A stretch of DNA of 64,000 nucleotides from Medakamo hakoo (taxonomy: Eukaryota; Chlorophyta; Trebouxiophyceae; Coccomyxaceae), in the NCBI GenBank assembly GCA_026636295.1, contig CP089462.1, positions 1,054,001 to 1,118,000 on the forward strand, in the 5' to 3' direction. The position numbers and the translations under genes are program-made. Within the stretch, counting starts at the first letter, position 1; every line of letters begins with the position of its first letter. This document shows, piece by piece, positions 29,166 to 38,514 of this stretch. The notes below the pieces were generated by a model. That model was given only the letters and a program-made list of their open reading frames with translations, was not told where the DNA came from and did no database searches.

Positions 29166-29614
29166 AACGAAAACGAATGAAAATGAGAGAGGGAGAGAGG
29201 GGCGGGTGGTGGGCGGTCGCGCCCACCACCACCCCCTCTCTCTCTCTCTCCGCTGCGGCGCTGCTGAGTTTCCCCCGCCCCTTTCACCCCCCCCCTCCCG
29301 CCCCCGCGTTGATCCATCCATATTTTTTTGCATGGGCGTGCGGCATTCCCCACGCCCCAAGCCTGAGACCCTTCCGCCCTTTTCCGCCCCCTTCTCGACC
29401 CCGATGCCATATTGTTTACCGTCGATGCCCTTCCACCGTCGATCCATCCCCCGCGTGTTTGCGTTTATCCTTGTGCTGCGTGTGTGTGTGTGTGTTTTAA
29501 GGCCGGGAGAGAGGGGTCTGCTCCCCTCCACCTCCCCTTGTATAAAAAATAAAAGAGAAAAGACCGTTGTCGGACTGAAAGAACACGCGTTTTACACACA
29601 CTCCCCATCTCTTC
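29166..29614. other. Intergenic region between convergent genes
   Basis: 449 bp shared by the 3' ends of two convergent genes. It contains a short GT run near 29478-29495, an AT-rich patch (29540-29555), and T and C runs. On the minus strand a TGTAA lies about 25 nt after the U2AF65-like stop and may be its polyadenylation signal. No gene was seen. Confidence 0.5.
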
Positions 29615-31153
29615 CTACGGCAGCGGTGGCGGCGGCGGCAGCCCGCCAGGTGGTAAGGGTGGCGGGGGTGGCAGGCCGCCGGGCGGCAGCGGCGGCGGCG
29701 GCGGCAGCGCGAGCGGGCCGCCTCCCGCGCCGTGCCCACCACTCCCACCGCCCATCAGCTCGGCAAGCGATGGCGGCGGTACAAACGGCGCGGGCGCCTT
29801 GGCGGCGGGCCGCGGCGGCGGCACCACGTACTCGGGCAGCCAGGCGCCAGTCTTGGACACCTCGGCCACGTCGGACGGCGGGACAAACGAGACGACGACT
29901 TGCACGCCATCGAACTCGCGGCCGTGGAAGGCTTTCTTGGCGGCGACCGCGCCGTCAACGCCCTCGAACAGGGCGTAACACCGCCCCGGCGCGGCGTCCG
30001 GCAGGCCGATGGGCGGCGGCGGCACGGCTACGGCGCTCGCCGGGCAGCCCTGCTCCTCGCACTCGGCGCGGACGTCGTCCTCCAACTCCCGCCGTGCGTC
30101 GTCCGACCGCAGCTCCGCCGCCGTCGCGATGCGGGACAGCAAGATGGCGGGGCCGGGCGGGTGGGGGGCCGTCAGAATGACGGGAGGCGGGACACCGGAC
30201 GCGGCGGCGGGGGTGGGGCCGCCGCCGCCGCCGCCGCCCCCCGCTTTCAGGCTCGCCGCGAGCGCGGCCAGCGCGGCGGCCGCGGCTGGCGCCGTCGCCG
30301 CCGCCGCCGCGGCCGGGTTCTCCTCCATGAACTGGCGGGACCGGGTGACGGACAGGGTGGACCCACAGACGACGGCGCCCGCGACGGCCAGGCCCGCGAC
30401 GGCCAGGGCCTCGGACCGGCACTCAATGAAGCCAAACCGGCCGGTGCCCGGGTCGACGCGCGCCGCGAGGACGGGCGGTTCGGACACGGGGTCCGGGACG
30501 AGGTGGGCCAGGGCCGCGTTGAACAGGGCTTCCAGCGCGGCTTCCCTGACCTCGCCGCTCCCGGGCAGGCCGCCGACGAAGAGCGTGCGCGCCGCGCGGT
30601 TGGCCTGGGTGGGCGGGGCCGTGAGGTCAAAGGCCGGGGGCGGGGGCGGCAGGGCCGTGCCGGGCGGGAGGGGGGGTGGGGGTCCGCCCGCTGACACGCC
30701 TGGAGGCAGCTGGATGCCCAGGTCGGCCATGACTTTGGCCTGGGCGGCCTGTGGTGTGGGTTGGAGGGGGGAATGGACGGCCAGACGTGGGAATGGATGG
30801 AGGGGTGGTTGGTGGCGGGGGCCAAAGGCAACAGGCCAATGCACGTGCCCGTTTCTTCTCACCCTTTTCTCCTCTTCCGTCAGCGGTTTGGGCACGTACA
30901 CGCCCGGTGGCATGGAAGCGGTCGCTGTGGCTGCTGCTGACGCGGCGGCAGCAGCGGCGCGCTGCTGGGCTTCAAACTGGGCGCGTTGCACCGCGTCGGC
31001 CGCAGCGATGCGGGAGCGGTCGCGGTCGCGGGACCGGGAACGGGAACGGGAACGGGACCGCCGCCGCCGAGAGCGCTCGCGTTCCCGGTCCCTCGAGCGC
31101 GAGCGCGAGCGCGAGCGTGAACGGCGCTCTGATCTGTCCCAGCGGCTGGGCAT
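29615..31153 (-). CDS. U2AF2: U2AF65-like splicing factor lacking RRM2
   Basis: Two minus-strand exons, 31153-30863 and 30748-29615, phase 0, give 474 aa. U2AF65 recognises the polypyrimidine tract and 3' splice site. Residues 1-50 are an Arg/Ser-rich domain (RSRSRSRSRDRERERSRRRR). MPPGVYVPKPLTEEEKR and MADLGIQLPPGVS follow. RRM1 at about 150-235 begins ANRAARTLFVGGLPGSGEV and contains RFGFIECRS. The expected RRM2 is absent; an Ala/Gly/Pro linker of about 50 residues takes its place. The C-terminal UHM follows (ILLSRIATAAELRSDDA, LEDDVRAECEEQG, CYALFEG and the R-x-F motif in GREFDGVQVVVSF). The tail has repeats of PPPPPLPPGGL. RRM1 and UHM were checked against U2AF65; other UHM proteins such as SPF45 lack this N-terminal order. 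Confidence 0.85.
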   Translation of the reverse strand: MPSRWDRSERRSRSRSRSRSRDRERERSRRRRSRSRSRSRSRDRDRSRIAAADAVQRAQFEAQQRAAAAAASAAATATASMPPGVYVPKPLTEEEKRVRRNGHVHWPVAFGPRHQPPLHPFPRLAVHSPLQPTPQAAQAKVMADLGIQLPPGVSAGGPPPPLPPGTALPPPPPAFDLTAPPTQANRAARTLFVGGLPGSGEVREAALEALFNAALAHLVPDPVSEPPVLAARVDPGTGRFGFIECRSEALAVAGLAVAGAVVCGSTLSVTRSRQFMEENPAAAAAATAPAAAAALAALAASLKAGGGGGGGGPTPAAASGVPPPVILTAPHPPGPAILLSRIATAAELRSDDARRELEDDVRAECEEQGCPASAVAVPPPPIGLPDAAPGRCYALFEGVDGAVAAKKAFHGREFDGVQVVVSFVPPSDVAEVSKTGAWLPEYVVPPPRPAAKAPAPFVPPPSLAELMGGGSGGHGAGGGPLALPPPPPLPPGGLPPPPPLPPGGLPPPPPLP

Positions 31154-31380
31154 GGCGTGTGGTTTTTTGTTGCGTTGAGAAAGAACAAAGACGCTGCTGT
31201 AGAGAGAACGCTGCCTCGTCTCAACCTGCCTGACTCCCTTTCTCCATCCCCATTATTAATTTTTCACACGGACCGCCCACGGCCCGCCACGGACCGACAC
31301 GGACCTGGACCATGCGGCCAGAGCGCATGTCTAACACCCACTGCATTGCGCCGGCGTGAGGGCGGCGTTCCCAACCCCAC

Positions 31381-32091
31381 TCACGCCAGCAGCCCTCTCT
31401 CCTCCACAATCGCGTCCAACAACCCCTCACACGCGTCATCCAGCAAGTCCAACACCGTCTCAAAGCCCTGCGGCCCGCCATAGTACGGGTCGGGCACCCC
31501 ACTCCCACCGTGTTTTTTAACGAGCGCAGGGTCGCGCAAGAACGCCGTCAGGCGGCGGACGGGGAGGGAGGCCAAATCCACGCCGTCGCCTTCACTGAAT
31601 TTGCCGGCCTGCGCCCAGTGCGCCGCCGCAGTCGCGACCGCGCGTTCGTTTGCGCCGTCCATGCACAGAATGTAGTCACACCGCGCGACGTCCGCCGGCG
31701 TGAGTGGCCTCGACCGGGACGCGAGCTTGATGCCGCGTGCGGACGCCGCCGCGGCCATGCGCGGGTCGGCCGGGTCGCCCTCGTGGTAGGAGAAGCCGCC
31801 GTCCCGGTACCACCCGCCCGCCCCGCCGCCCGTCCCGCACGAGTCGATCCAGAATTTGTGTGCCAGGCCGCGCTTCTCGACGGCCGACCGAAAGACGGCT
31901 TCTGCCGAGGGCGAACGGCAAATGTTGCCCAGGCAGACCATCAGGACGGACGTGCGTGGGTCGTCGGCTGGGGGCGGGCCGGTCGCCGCCGCGGCCGTCG
32001 CCATCCTGTGCGTGCGGCGGCGGGAGGGCAGTGCGACGCGGCGGGAGGGCAGTGCAACGCGGCGGGACGGCTGCTGGCTGAGCCGCAGCAT
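31381..32091 (-). CDS. ACP1: Low-molecular-weight protein tyrosine phosphatase
   Basis: A single exon of 236 aa. The phosphatase P-loop VCLGNICRSPSAEAVFRSA has catalytic Cys53 and Arg59. FWIDSCGTGG, RSRPLTPADVARCDYILCMD and the general-acid aspartate in VPDPYYGG are all intact. The first 30 residues are basic and contain a duplicated SRRVALP unit, encoded by a 21-bp tandem repeat near 32019-32060. This leader could be an organelle presequence, or translation may begin at Met30 (MATAAAATG) just after it. Length beyond the usual 155-160 residues is explained by this leader and a short C-terminal extension. It is divergent from RPA12. Confidence 0.92.
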   Translation of the reverse strand: MLRLSQQPSRRVALPSRRVALPSRRRTHRMATAAAATGPPPADDPRTSVLMVCLGNICRSPSAEAVFRSAVEKRGLAHKFWIDSCGTGGGAGGWYRDGGFSYHEGDPADPRMAAAASARGIKLASRSRPLTPADVARCDYILCMDGANERAVATAAAHWAQAGKFSEGDGVDLASLPVRRLTAFLRDPALVKKHGGSGVPDPYYGGPQGFETVLDLLDDACEGLLDAIVEERGLLA

Positions 32092-32286
32092 GTGGGCTCC
32101 CCGCAGAGCGGCGCGAACGGGTGCGTGCCTCGTCGCCCGAAGCTCCTGGACACGCTGTGCGTCTTAAAGTCGCCCGAAGCGCCTGGACACGCCGTGCGTC
32201 TTAATCTTCAATGCGAGAAGACGCAGTGAGAGAAGACGGAGCCGGGGGCGCCGCAGACCTCCGAATGTCAAAAAAACTCGCCTCCG
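32092..32286. promoter_or_regulatory. Bidirectional promoter with a tandem 35-bp duplication, LMW-PTP / RPA12
   Basis: 195 bp between divergent starts. Two 35-bp copies lie at 32133-32167 and 32170-32204, with two mismatches and a period of 37. Each copy ends in gtgcgtcttaa. A third partial element, agaagacg, repeats at 32215-32243. The duplication may carry doubled factor-binding sites. Confidence 0.5.
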
Positions 32287-32903
32287 ATGGCCGCCCCGCC
32301 CGATTCCCGCGACTGGATGTTTTGCCCGACCACGGGCGCACTCATGGAGCTGGACGCGGACCGCAACGTGGCCTGGTGCCCTGTGAGCGGACATGAGCAA
32401 GACTTGGATGGTGCGCGTGCGGTGTCTGCGCATGCGCGGCGGCTAGCTTGGCGTTCCTCCTCTCTCCCTTTTGCGACGGCTCCCCTCACAAGTGCACTCT
32501 CACCAAACAGAACTGGCTGACGTCCGCATCGTCAGCACCACGGACATGGAGGTGAGGGATGGAAGGGAAAGGGAGGGAGAGAGCGTACGGCGCGTTCTCC
32601 GCGCTCGCGCCCGCCGCAACTCCTCCGCGCTCAACCCTCCATCCACGCCCCGCCCTCCACCAGGACTACCGCCGCCGATACAAGCTGGAACCCATTCAAG
32701 CCCCGACCTCCGACGCGGACGCTGCTGCTGCTGCAGCAGCAGCAGGCGCGCCACGCAACCGGTCGACGGTGGATGAACCGTGCGTCAAGTGCGGGCATGT
32801 GGGCCTGGACTTTTACACAATGCAGCTGCGGTCGGCGGATGAAGGGTCGACTGTTTTTTACGAGTGCCGGGCGTGCGGGCACAAGTGGAACCAGAACAAT
32901 TGA
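32287..32903 (+). CDS. RPA12: RNA polymerase I subunit A12 (RPA12)
   Basis: Three exons, 32287-32410, 32511-32551 and 32664-32903, give 134 aa. A12 supports transcript cleavage by RNA polymerase I. The C-terminal TFIIS-like ribbon is intact: CVKCGHVGLDFYTMQ with C95 and C98, the catalytic-hairpin motif QLRSADEGSTVFYECRACG, and C123 and C126. The RSADEG-TVFY form is the Pol I signature, distinguishing it from RPB9 and RPC11. The N-terminal ribbon is degenerate: C13-P-T-T16 and C31-P-V-S34 where CxxC pairs are expected. A poly-Ala linker of nine residues joins the halves. Phases are 1 and 0, with donors gtgcgc and gtgagg. The first ATG in frame is 32287. Confidence 0.88.
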
Positions 32904-33040
32904 TGGGAAGGGGGGCGTGGGGGTGAAGGGTGTGTGTGTAGCATTCTTAGCTTGTCGAGCCTGTGCGCTTTGGTTGCTCCCACTGCGAGGTTGATGTCTC
33001 GGCGCAGGCATTGTTTCGATCCAAAAAAACAAAAAGCACA

Positions 33041-34757
33041 ATGCCGGCCCGTGCCCTGCTGCCGACCACCCCACTGGCGTCAGCCAGGCGCACAGCTGGC
33101 CAGGCGTGCGTAGCGTACAGAGCGCAGCACCCGATTGCGCGTGTGCACGCCGCCCGGCAACAACCGCCGCGCGGCGCCCGCCCGCTGTCCGTTGCGTCGG
33201 CTGCAGGAGGCGACGGCGCCGCGTCCACGCCACCTTTCCGCCCCCTGCCAACCTCCGGCCCCAGCCGGGCGGCTGCCCTGCGCAAGCTCCTGGCCCAGGA
33301 CGGCGTGTGCCACGTGGTGAGTTTTTCATGCATGGGCGCGGACAGCTGGTGGGTGCGTTGGCTAGGTGGTCGTGCCGCTGTCCCCTCTCACGCACCCCCT
33401 CCCTCCCTCAACAACCCTCCGTGGACCGGTCCAGGCGCCCTGCTGTTTTGACGGCCTGTCCGCCCGCCTCATCGAACGCGCCGGCTTCCCGCTCGCCTTC
33501 ATGTCCGGTTTTTCCGTCGCCGCCGCCCGGGCGGGCGTCCCCGACGCCGGCCTGCTGTCGTACGGCGAGGTCGTCGACAGCCTGCGGTCGTGCACGTCCG
33601 CCACGGCGTCCCTCCCCATCCTCGCCGACGGCGACACGGGTTTCGGCAATGCCCTGAACGTGAAGCGAACGGTGGCGGGTTTCGCCGCCGCGGGTGCCGC
33701 CGGCATTCTGATCGAAGACCAGGCCTGGCCCAAGTCGTGCGGCCACGTGCGCGGGAAGGCCGTGGTCGGGCGCGGCGAGGCGCTCGCCCGCGTGCGCGCC
33801 GCGGCGGCTGCCCGCGACGAGTTGGCGTCCGGCGACGCCCGCATCGTCCTGGTCGCCCGCACCGACGCCCGCCAGGCCGTGAGCCTGGACGAAGCCCTGG
33901 CCCGGGCGGCGGCTTTTGCTGACGCGGGCGCGGACGTGGTGTTCATTGACGCACTGGAAAGCGAGGGCGAACTGGCGGCGTTTGCGGCCGCGTCGGCGTC
34001 CTTCACCAAGCCCGTCGCCCTCATGGCCAACAACCTGGAGGGAGGTGGGAAGACGCCCCTCCTGCCGGCGCGCGCGCTGGGCCGCCTGGGCTTCCGCCTC
34101 GTCGCGTACCCGCTGTCCCTGATCGGCGCGTCGCTCGCGGCCCAGGAACGCGCCCTGGAGGAGCTGAAGGCCGGCGCCCTGGAACCGGGCGGCCTGCCCA
34201 GCTTCAGCCATTTGCAAGCCGCCGTGGGCTTCCCGGAGTACTTCAGCGAGGCGGACGCGTACAAGGCGGTGGCGGATGGAATTGATGCGACCGGCGGGCG
34301 TGGCGCGGGCGAGCGGGGTGGGGGTGAGGCGGCCGCGTCCGCGCGCCCTCCCTCCCCACCACCGCCCCCGCCCCCACAGCCCATCGAACCGGATGCGGTG
34401 ATCGTGGGCGGGTCCCGCGTCGAGACGCGGGCCTCGGACGGCGGACCGTCCTCGTCCTCGCTGCGCCCGACCCGCACCGCGTACGGTGCTGGCGGTGGCG
34501 CCTCCTCGTCCGCGCTCACCAACACGTCTTTCCTGCGCATCCGCATTGTCAACACCCTGGACGGGTCCGTCCGCCTCGAAACCCGCATCCCAGCCGGCTT
34601 TGTGGAAGGCCTCGCAGCCATCGTCCCTCAAGCCGCGGGCTTGGACCTAGACGGCTTGGCCAAAGCCGTGGCGGGCGACCCGGACTGGACGCGGGACAAG
34701 CCCGTCTTCAAACAGCCGACAGGGGGTGGGCAGGAGGTCGAGATTTACCTGGAGTGA
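33041..34757 (+). CDS. PEP mutase / isocitrate lyase superfamily enzyme with C-terminal extension, plastid-targeted
   Basis: Two exons, 33041-33316 and 33435-34757, phase 0, give 532 aa. The family (carboxyphosphonoenolpyruvate mutase-like in plants) acts on 2-oxo or 2-methylisocitrate-type substrates with Mg2+. Residues 1-55 look like a transit peptide. Core motifs are APCCFDGLSARLIERAGF, FMSGFSVAAARAGVPDAGLL, LPILADGDTGFGNALNVKRT, GILIEDQAWPKSCGH and ARTDARQAVSLDEALARA. In the family ADxDTG(F/Y)G supplies metal ligands, and Cys in KSCGH is the general base position; both are present. After about residue 410 a Pro run leads to a further roughly 130-residue region ending TGGGQEVEIYLE, which is not part of the barrel. 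The substrate cannot be told from sequence. Confidence 0.85.
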
Positions 34758-34874
34758 TGGGGGGCGTTGGATGGGCCCGGCCGGCCGGGCGTGTTGAGAG
34801 TGTGTGTGCCGCCCTGTGTGATCGCCGTCCGAGAGGGTCGTGTCATCCACTCTTCTTCTTTCCTGCTTCGGCCA

Positions 34875-36896
34875 ATGGCTTCGCAAGACAGCAAAAACGC
34901 GGGCGGTCCGCGCCCCATCCCGCGGTCTACCCAGGCGCCGCCTGGCCCAGGACACCCGTCCGACATGGCGGAAGTGGAGGAACAGGGCCCGGCTGGCCGT
35001 GGCGGGCGCCCGATGACGACGCCCTCGCAGCGGCGGCCATCCCCAACCTGCGCCGCCTGCCCGCCTCCCTTCGCCGACATTGCGGCTGACGCCCGCGCCC
35101 GGTGGCCCATCACGCCGCAGGGCCGAGCCACCTACGCGGACGACTGGACCTCGGGCGCGTTCGCCGGCATCCTCGCGCCCGCCGCCCACGTCTTCCTGCT
35201 GACACTCATCCCCGCGCTCGCGTTTGGCGAGCAGGCGGCCCAGGCGACGGCCGGGGCGGTGACCGGCGCGTCCATCCTCGCCTCCACCGCCGTGTTCGGC
35301 GTCGCTCAAGCTTTGGTAGGCGGCCAGCCCCTGCTCATCGTCGGCGTCGCTGAACCGCTCGTCCTCGTCTACTCCTACATGGCGGCGTTTGCGCGGCGGG
35401 CGTCCATCCCCTTCCTGCCCTTCGCCGCCTGGGCGTGCGTGTGGGCGGGCGCGGCCCTCGCCATCATGGCCGCGGCGGGCGCGGGCCGGGGCGTCTCCCG
35501 CTTCACCCGCTTCTCCGCCGACCTGTTTGGCGCCCTGGTCGGCGGCGCGCTCTTTTTCCAGCAGGCCGTCGCGATCGTCGCCCGCCAGTTCCGGGGCAGT
35601 GCCGCCGCCGCTGCTGGTGGAGGCGACGACGGCGGGTCCGCCGCCCAGGCCTGGCGCCTGGCCAATGGCACGTGGGCGCTCTTCATTGCTGTCGGCCTGA
35701 CGGCCACGACGCTGGCCACCCGCCGCGCCCGGTCCTGGACGGTCGGCCCGCCGCGCCTTCGGGCCGCTGTCGCGGACGTGGCCGCGCCGCTCATGGTCGC
35801 GGCCTGGTCGTGCCTCGCGTACGCGCCGCGCGCCGCCCGGCCGGCCCCGCCGCCCGGCCTGCTGCCCCGCCCCCTGGACCTGCCCGCCCCCTGGTCGCCC
35901 GGCCCCAAGTCCGCCTGGAGCGTGGCGGGCCGCATGGCCGGCCTGGGCGGGAAGTGGGCGGGCGCAGCGGCCGTCCCCGGCGCCGTCATCGCCGTCCTCT
36001 TTTACTTCGACCACACGATCGTGCAAAAGTGCGCCCTGCCAGAGAGCGCGGGCGGTGGGAGCGGTGGTGGGAGCGGGGACGGCGGACGGCGCGGCCCCGC
36101 CGCCCACCACAAGCCGCCGACGTACGCGCTCGACCTGGCGTGGCTGTCGCTAGCGACCGCGGCCGCGGGCCTGGTCGGCCTGCCGCCCGTCAATGGCGTG
36201 CTGCCTCAAGCGCCCATGCACACGCACGCGCTGGCGGTGGCGGCGCGGGAGCGGGAGCGCGGGCGGCGAGGCGGGCGCGGTGGTGGTGGAGAGCCAAAAG
36301 CCGCCCGCCCGCCGCTGGAAACGCGCGTGGCCGCCCTCCTCCAGTCGTTGGCGGTCGGCGCGGCCACGGCGGCCACCCCCCTCCTCGCCCGCATCCCGCA
36401 GGCCGTCATCGCCGGCTACTTTGCGTACATGGCGGCCGAGAGCCTGGAGACAAACCAGTTTGTGTCCCGGGTGCGGTACCTGGCGTCACACCCGTCGGCC
36501 CGGCCCGCGTTGCGGGCCGCCCCCGGCGCGCCCGCGTGCCTCACGACCGCGCCGCACGCCTGCCTCGCGTCGTTCACGCTGCTCCAACTGGCGCTTCTGG
36601 CCGCGCTGTACGGCTGGACGTGGATCCCGCTGGGCGGCGTGTTCTTCCCCATCCTGCTCATGGCCCTCGTCCCCGTCCGGTCGGCCGTCCTGCCCCGGTT
36701 CTTCAGCCCCGCCGCCCTGGCAGACCTGGACGCGGCCGAGTTTGAGGAGGTGCCGCCCGAGCGGCCGCCCATGCCGACCGTGCCGTCGTTCACGGGGTTG
36801 GAAGCGGTGCGGGTGTTGAGCGTGGAAGAAGTGGCGGCACGGCGGGCGCGAGAGGGTGGGGAGGATGGAGCGGGGAGGAGGACAGGTGACGTGTGA
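34875..36896 (+). CDS. Anion transporter of the SLC4 / BOR (borate-bicarbonate) family
   Basis: A single exon of 673 aa, starting at the first in-frame ATG. The HCO3-cotransporter fold is clear: DDWTSGAFAGILAPAAHVFL, LIVGVAEPLVLVYSYMAAFA, VLFYFDHTIVQKCALP and GLPPVNGVLPQAPMHTHALA. About 12-14 hydrophobic segments can be counted. These motifs closely parallel plant and fungal BOR1 borate exporters; bicarbonate transport is an alternative. A Gly-rich insert and a RERERGRRGGRG basic loop occur after the PMHT motif. The C-terminus (LADLDAAEFEEVPPERPPMP) resembles the acidic BOR tail. The previous gene ends 117 bp upstream on the same strand. Confidence 0.88.
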   Translation: MASQDSKNAGGPRPIPRSTQAPPGPGHPSDMAEVEEQGPAGRGGRPMTTPSQRRPSPTCAACPPPFADIAADARARWPITPQGRATYADDWTSGAFAGILAPAAHVFLLTLIPALAFGEQAAQATAGAVTGASILASTAVFGVAQALVGGQPLLIVGVAEPLVLVYSYMAAFARRASIPFLPFAAWACVWAGAALAIMAAAGAGRGVSRFTRFSADLFGALVGGALFFQQAVAIVARQFRGSAAAAAGGGDDGGSAAQAWRLANGTWALFIAVGLTATTLATRRARSWTVGPPRLRAAVADVAAPLMVAAWSCLAYAPRAARPAPPPGLLPRPLDLPAPWSPGPKSAWSVAGRMAGLGGKWAGAAAVPGAVIAVLFYFDHTIVQKCALPESAGGGSGGGSGDGGRRGPAAHHKPPTYALDLAWLSLATAAAGLVGLPPVNGVLPQAPMHTHALAVAARERERGRRGGRGGGGEPKAARPPLETRVAALLQSLAVGAATAATPLLARIPQAVIAGYFAYMAAESLETNQFVSRVRYLASHPSARPALRAAPGAPACLTTAPHACLASFTLLQLALLAALYGWTWIPLGGVFFPILLMALVPVRSAVLPRFFSPAALADLDAAEFEEVPPERPPMPTVPSFTGLEAVRVLSVEEVAARRAREGGEDGAGRRTGDV

Positions 36897-37072
36897 AGAA
36901 GGTGCGAGGACGAAGAAGCGTGTGTGTGAAGAGAGGGCCGCGTCGGTCGGGGTTGTGGGGCTGTGGGGGCCGTGCCGCGGCGCGCGCTGCCACTCCCACT
37001 CACTCCTCTTTTTCTCTTTCGCCCGCTCCAGGCACACCAACAGCACCTCACAAACACTCATCCTACGACATC

Positions 37073-38246
37073 ATGGCCCCCGCGCACGACCGTACCATTG
37101 CTCTTTTCGACGTGGACGGCACCCTGACGGTGCCGCGCAAGGCGAGTGGCTTTTTTGTCGGACACGCAATTCTTCCTGCGCCGCTCTTCGCCGTCCGCTC
37201 CCCTGCTCACACCCCGCCGTCCACGCTCATTCAACACACAGGAGGCCACCAAGAAGACGCTGGACTTCCTGCAGGAGCTGCGCAAGGTGAGGATGGCGGC
37301 GCGCTGTCAAAGTTGCCCGTCGCAAACAACGCACAACGCGAAAAGTTGGCGTTGCCGATTCGCGGCGGCGCTGCCTCGACAGTTTATCGCCGTCCCTCTC
37401 ACGCCACCACCCATCCCACACCCCACGCCAACAGTACGTCAAGGTCGGCATTGTCGGCGGTTCCGACCTGGTCAAGATCTGCGAGCAGCTGGGCCCTGAC
37501 AGTGAGTTGTGAAGGTGGGGGGAGGGCGCGCGGCGAGCGCGCTCGCGCGCGCGCGGGCCCGCGCGCTCCGCGCGCCTAGCCACCCGGACGCCCCCCACGC
37601 TCTCACCACCCATCCCCCCCCCCCCCCCCCCCCCCCCCACACGCTCTCACCACCCCCACTTTACGCAGCCGTCACGGCCTACGACTACGTCTTTGCCGAG
37701 AACGGCCTCGTCGCCCACAAGGCCGGCAAGCAGATCGCGGTCGCCTCCCTGAAGACCCACCTGGGCGAGGAGAAACTGAAGACCTTCATCAACTTTGTGC
37801 TGCACTACATCGCGGACCTGGACATCCCCATCAAGCGGGGGACGTTCATCGAGTTCCGCAACGGCATGCTCAACGTCTCGCCCATCGGCCGCAACTGCTC
37901 TCAGGAGGAGCGCGACGAGTTTGAGAAGTTCGACGCGGGCGCCGGCGTGCGCAAAGCGTTCGTGGAGGCGCTGCGCGAGAAGTTCGCGGACTACGGCCTG
38001 ACCTACTCCATCGGCGGCCAGATCTCCTTCGACGTCTTCCCCACGGGCTGGGACAAGACGTACTGCCTGCAATTCGTGGAAGCCGACTTTGACTCGATCC
38101 ACTTCTTCGGCGACAAGACGTTCCCGGGCGGCAACGACCACGAGATCTTTGAATCGCCCAAGACCGTCGGCCACACCGTCACGTCCCCCGACGACACGGA
38201 GGCCCAGTGCACGGCCCTGTTCATCACGCCCGCCGCGTCTGCATAG
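37073..38246 (+). CDS. PMM: Phosphomannomutase
   Basis: Four exons, 37073-37141, 37242-37286, 37435-37501 and 37669-38246, give 252 aa, the normal length for eukaryotic PMM. It converts mannose-6-phosphate to mannose-1-phosphate for GDP-mannose, glycosylation and ascorbate. The HAD motif [15 protein letters not shown] holds the nucleophile (D13) and acid/base (D15). [50 protein letters not shown] and [18 protein letters not shown] are all conserved. Intron 1 begins with GC (AAG, then gcgagt). Intron 3 contains 25 consecutive C residues in its pyrimidine tract. Phases are 0, 0 and 1. It ends convergent with malic enzyme, 268 bp apart. Confidence 0.95.
37614..37638. repeat. Poly-C tract (25 C) in PMM intron 3
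   Basis: An uninterrupted run of 25 cytosines some 30 nt before the acceptor. It serves as, or lies in, the polypyrimidine region. Its exact length is prone to sequencing error. Confidence 0.8.
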
Positions 38247-38390
38247 AGGAGGATTTTTTGGCCGTGAGGGTGTGGTGTGAGTGTGTGGGGTGGGGTGCCG
38301 TGCGACTGACTTTTTTCCTGCCCTCCCCTTTTTTTTGTCCAGCGGGCCTTTGTTCCCGCGAACTAGAGGGGCAGGCGGGTGCGTCCCTCC

Positions 38391-38392
<2 letters not shown>

Positions 38393-38481
<89 letters not shown>
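38393..38481. repeat. (GT)44 microsatellite
   Basis: About 44 perfect GT units between the convergent PMM and malic enzyme genes, 34 bp after the malic enzyme stop. It is the longest simple repeat in the window and is probably length-variable between strains. Alternating GT of this length can adopt Z-DNA. Confidence 0.9.
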
Positions 38482-38484
<3 letters not shown>

Positions 38485-38514
38485 CAAAAACCAAACACAT
38501 CAATCTACCAGTGT

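Noticed and set aside
29615-31153. SPF45/RBM17 or PUF60 instead of U2AF65
   Set aside because: No G-patch is present, and the RS domain plus RRM1 of the U2AF65 type precedes the UHM.
38393-38481. CRISPR-like or transposon terminal repeat
   Set aside because: Simple GT dinucleotide repeat with no spacers, no flanking duplication and no enzyme gene nearby.
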